Assembly (NCBI GenBank): GCA_003140705.1
Contig: PLKU01000377.1
Span: 787 to 8,925 of the forward strand
DNA: 8,139 nt
Source: Acidobacteriaceae bacterium
GTDB lineage: Bacteria > Acidobacteriota > Terriglobia > Terriglobales > Acidobacteriaceae
Direction: 5' to 3'
Shown: in pieces, positions 6,589 to 8,139 of the stretch
How positions within the stretch are numbered: position 1 is the stretch's first letter
Layout: every line of letters starts with the position of its first letter
Translations under genes and position numbers: made by a program
The notes under the pieces: generated by a model
Told to the model about the DNA's origin: nothing
What the model saw: only the letters and a program-made list of their open reading frames with translations
Databases searched by the model: none

Positions 6589-7089
6589 TTACCCCTGCGG
6601 CTCCATATCCGGCTCGGTCCACAACAGGATCACCTGCGGCAAGGTGTAATAGAGAACAACCGCCCCGGCCAGCAACCCCACCGGCAACCGGTCAATGAGG
6701 CCGCGCACCACAGGATCCCACGTCGCATAAAACGAATTGTTTTTCAAGCCAACGGCCACCAGCGCGGGCACCAGCGTAAGGTCCCACCACTTATAGGCCA
6801 TAAAGTACGCATGGTCGCGCCGGTGCAGCTCACGTTCGTCGCCGTCGTCGCGCTCGAGGGGAGGAAGCAGCCCGCCTGATGAGCTCCTGCCCCCCAGAAA
6901 CCGCCCCAAAAACATGAAGCCAAAAAGGATCAACCAACCCAAAAACATCCCCCCAAAATGCCCGGAAACGAAGAACCAGGCCGTCCCAAGAGCGGCAAAC
7001 CCCGCGTAGATCAGGACCACGAGCCAGCGGCGGCGTGCCTGAGAAGCGATGTTGATGTGCATGCCAAGAAGAACAACTTCAGTTTTCAT
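6589..7089 (-). CDS. Four-span membrane protein coupled to an XRE repressor
   Basis: A 166-residue integral membrane protein. Hydrophobic spans lie at about 22-40, 47-64, 101-115 and 136-157. Between spans 2 and 3 is a polar cytoplasmic-type loop containing DERELHRRDHAYFMAYKWW (85-103). That DERE-R-A-AY pattern resembles the small membrane proteins (DUF2178-like) that are often encoded next to short XRE regulators; I recognise the pattern but not an exact family. Its ATG overlaps the regulator's stop codon (ATGA), and GAGG in the regulator's last codons serves as its ribosome site, so the two are translationally coupled. The product may act with the regulator, for example as its sensor or the target it controls, but no function is established. 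It converges with the aminopeptidase gene. Confidence 0.8.
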   Translation of the reverse strand: MKTEVVLLGMHINIASQARRRWLVVLIYAGFAALGTAWFFVSGHFGGMFLGWLILFGFMFLGRFLGGRSSSGGLLPPLERDDGDERELHRRDHAYFMAYKWWDLTLVPALVAVGLKNNSFYATWDPVVRGLIDRLPVGLLAGAVVLYYTLPQVILLWTEPDMEPQG

Positions 7090-7403
7090 TTGGATTCCTC
7101 TGCTTCGATTCCTGCATTCTGTACGGACTTCAGTCCGCCCGTCCCATACACCTGCTGGCTCAGCGGCTGAAGCGGCTGCTTTGAAAAAAGCGCCTCAACC
7201 GGCAGCCCAAAGTACTCGGCCAGTGAAAGAGCCAGCTTCAGGCTGGGGCTGTATTCGCCGCGCTCCAGAAAGCCGATCGTCTGATAGTTCACACCCATCG
7301 CATCGGCCAGCTGTTGCCTGCTGATGCCCCGCTCTGCGCGCAATACAGCGATGCGGTTGTACAAACCGCTCTCGCCGGGTGCTTTCTGGACTGAACTGTT
7401 CAT
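7086..7403 (-). CDS. XRE/Cro-type transcriptional regulator
   Basis: A 105-residue DNA-binding protein with one helix-turn-helix domain at about residues 16-70. It reads LYNRIAVLRAERGISRQ then QLADAMGVNYQTIGFLERGE, ending near LPVEALFSKQPL. It probably represses its own operon: a 23-bp palindrome lies inside its promoter. The first 13 residues and the last 20 are outside the usual core of about 70 residues. The tail (GTGGLKSVQNAGIEAEESK) is encoded across a short palindrome that may be an inserted repeat. I kept the ATG at 7403, which has no Shine-Dalgarno but fits a near-leaderless start. A TTG at 7364 would give a protein beginning right at the domain (MYNRIAVLRAERG) and is a real alternative. 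The membrane-protein gene follows with a 4-nt overlap. Confidence 0.9.
   Translation of the reverse strand: MNSSVQKAPGESGLYNRIAVLRAERGISRQQLADAMGVNYQTIGFLERGEYSPSLKLALSLAEYFGLPVEALFSKQPLQPLSQQVYGTGGLKSVQNAGIEAEESK
7124..7137. repeat. Palindrome CGGACTTCAGTCCG inside the XRE gene
   Basis: CGGACT and AGTCCG are inverse complements around TC. The palindrome lies in the 3' part of the regulator gene, where it encodes part of an extra C-terminal tail. Its form is like GTGGCTTTAGCCAC at 6564-6577, which suggests a short dispersed palindrome that landed in frame. Confidence 0.4.
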
Positions 7404-7412
7404 AATTCAAAT

Positions 7413-7435
7413 ATATTGTTATGTAATTACAATAT
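7413..7435. promoter_or_regulatory. Palindromic operator in the XRE promoter
   Basis: ATATTGT (7413-7419) and ACAATAT (7429-7435) are perfect inverse repeats 9 nt apart, and GTAATTAC (7423-7430) is a second palindrome nested in them. The element fills the spacer and most of the -10 region of the leftward promoter, a classic place for repressor binding. The most likely ligand is the XRE protein encoded right after it. Confidence 0.55.
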
Positions 7436-7443
7436 TCTGTCAA
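7415..7443 (-). promoter_or_regulatory. Promoter of the XRE/membrane-protein operon
   Basis: On the minus strand a perfect TTGACA (7443-7438) is followed, after 17 nt, by AACAAT (7420-7415; four of six). Transcription would start near 7408, about 5 nt before the ATG at 7403, which agrees with the missing Shine-Dalgarno. The poor -10 box but exact -35 box is seen; the start site is inferred. TATATT just downstream is an alternative -10 but would sit too far from the -35. Confidence 0.5.
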
Positions 7444-7491
7444 GTAGAAAAACAGCCTCTCCCCTTTTCCTTCAATTCAGATATTTGCAAT

Positions 7492-7526
7492 TTTGGCGTA
7501 TTCCATCTAGCCAAATGGCGTATACT
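7492..7526 (+). promoter_or_regulatory. Promoter/operator region of the Xre-type antitoxin gene
   Basis: TATACT at 7521-7526 is a good -10 box, with no good -35 at the normal distance. TGGCGTAT is repeated at 7494-7501 and 7516-7523, 22 bp apart (about two helical turns), the second copy running into the -10 box. TTTGGC (7492-7497) and GCCAAA (7510-7515) form an inverted repeat, and GCCAAATGGC (7510-7519) is a 10-nt palindrome. This arrangement suits binding and autorepression by the antitoxin, as is usual for the family. The binding is inferred. Confidence 0.5.
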
Positions 7527-7543
7527 TTTCTTGGAGGCACGCC

Positions 7544-7978
7544 ATGGCCACTCATTCCGTACATCATCTGTTGGGCGGAGAACTCATACTCGGCCGGCCA
7601 GTGGGCAAGGGAGGCGCAATGGCTGAACTGGTCCGCGAGGGGCTCCCGGTGAAGGCACTCTTCCTGCTGGCTGAGCGCCTCGATCTGCGCCAGGCGGAGA
7701 TCTCTGAAAAGATCGGCATTCCCCAGCGCACGCTCACTCGGCGTCTGACGCAGCACTCGCGCCTCACCGCCGCTGAATCCGACCGCACGGTGCGTCTTGC
7801 CCAAGTCTACGCCACCGCAGCCGATACCTTGGGCGACGGGGACAAGGCGGCCGCATGGCTCAAAACGCCGAATCGCGCCTTGCGCGGCGGCCGTCCGCTT
7901 GACCAGCTTGACACCGATCCCGGCGTCCGCGAAGTAGAGAGCGTGCTCGGCCGTATCGCTTACGGTGTCTATAGCTGA
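7544..7978 (+). CDS. MbcA/ParS/Xre-type antitoxin, no adjacent toxin seen
   Basis: A 144-residue protein with the two-part layout of Xre antitoxins. A helix-turn-helix lies at about 46-70 (LDLRQAEISEKIGIPQRTLTRRL). A C-terminal MbcA/ParS toxin-binding domain (formerly DUF2384) lies at about 100-144, with WLKTPNRALRGGRPLDQL and then a GVREVESVLGRIAYGVYS end. In known systems this family neutralises RES-domain toxins, enzymes that destroy NAD, and the pair represses its own promoter. The GGAGG at 7533-7537, 6 nt before the ATG, supports this start. The toxin gene normally overlaps or follows within a few bases. Here the TGA is followed by a hairpin and repeats with no RES-like reading frame in the remaining 161 nt. 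It may be an orphan regulator, or its toxin lies farther off. Confidence 0.88.
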   Translation: MATHSVHHLLGGELILGRPVGKGGAMAELVREGLPVKALFLLAERLDLRQAEISEKIGIPQRTLTRRLTQHSRLTAAESDRTVRLAQVYATAADTLGDGDKAAAWLKTPNRALRGGRPLDQLDTDPGVREVESVLGRIAYGVYS

Positions 7979-7997
7979 CCACGCTTCTTTCCGCCGG

Positions 7998-8027
7998 GTG
8001 CCCTAGGTCTCGCTTCTGAGACCTGGG
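7998..8027. repeat. Hairpin repeat (copy 2) after the antitoxin gene
   Basis: AGGTCTC (8005-8011) pairs with GAGACCT (8018-8024) over a GCTTCT loop. CCC (8001-8003) and GGG (8025-8027) extend the stem past a bulged T. It begins 20 nt after the antitoxin stop and could end its transcript, although no T run follows. It matches the hairpin at 2494-2522 at 26 of 30 aligned positions. Confidence 0.65.
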
Positions 8028-8086
8028 AGTCAACACATCCACCCGACTCGCAATGTTTTGTAACAGGGTATGACTTCAATAGCCTG

Positions 8087-8106
8087 CCCTGAGCGAAGTC
8101 GAAGGG
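8087..8106. repeat. Imperfect palindrome CCCTGAGCGAAGTCGAAGGG
   Basis: CCCT (8087-8090) pairs with AGGG (8103-8106), and the middle is an AGCGAAGTCGA core. From memory this exact string recurs in intergenic DNA of many unrelated environmental bacteria. Here it lies in non-coding DNA beyond the antitoxin gene. Confidence 0.45.
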
Positions 8107-8124
8107 TGCCGCAAATGCCGCAAA
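8107..8124. repeat. Tandem duplication of TGCCGCAAA
   Basis: TGCCGCAAA occurs twice back to back (8107-8115, 8116-8124), directly after the palindrome, near the end of the window. It belongs to the repeat-rich non-coding stretch 7979-8139, in which I see no gene on either strand. Confidence 0.5.
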
Positions 8125-8139
8125 ATCAGCATGGGCTTT

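Noticed and set aside
7973..8139. Minus-strand frame open from the window end to about 7973
   Set aside because: It consists almost entirely of repeats and the hairpin, which a protein would not be expected to encode, and has no visible start within the window.

Overview
The window is chromosomal-looking DNA, about 60% GC by eye, and reads like a soil Acidobacteriota genome (class Terriglobia). I infer this from the proteins (a long-type TyrRS, an AlaC-type aminotransferase, a Tat-exported type B carboxylesterase, a four-cysteine zinc ribbon ending in a basic tail) and from several short palindromic repeats that I associate from memory with that phylum. No database search was possible, so the taxonomic call is an inference.

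Layout. Positions 1-93 hold the last 30 codons of an unrecognised gene. Next come a small zinc-ribbon protein (165-386, +) and, convergent with it, a 59-residue single-span membrane protein (463-642, -) that a 60-residue cut-off would miss. A Tat-signal carboxylesterase (841-2484, +) converges on alaC (2549-3772, -), with a hairpin between them. alaC diverges from tyrS (3924-5177, +), which is followed 30 nt later by an M29 aminopeptidase (5208-6464, +), probably in one operon. This central block is housekeeping amino-acid metabolism and translation: alanine formation, tyrosine charging and peptide recycling.

The right end is the regulatory and accessory part. An XRE-family repressor (7086-7403, -) overlaps by 4 nt a four-span membrane protein (6589-7089, -). 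Diverging from this pair is an MbcA/ParS/Xre-type antitoxin (7544-7978, +) with no RES toxin in the 161 nt left after it. The 140-bp AT-rich gap between the two units carries a TTGACA promoter with a 23-bp palindrome set into it on one side, and a TATACT box overlapped by a direct repeat on the other, so both units look autoregulated.

Recurring themes are short hairpin repeats in the gaps between genes. One 29/30-nt hairpin family is present twice, at 2494-2522 and 7998-8027. Several genes lack a Shine-Dalgarno site and have a promoter box placed so that transcription would start almost at the ATG: the zinc-ribbon gene, the XRE gene, and less certainly tyrS and alaC. I see no tRNA, rRNA, CRISPR array, transposase or phage gene.
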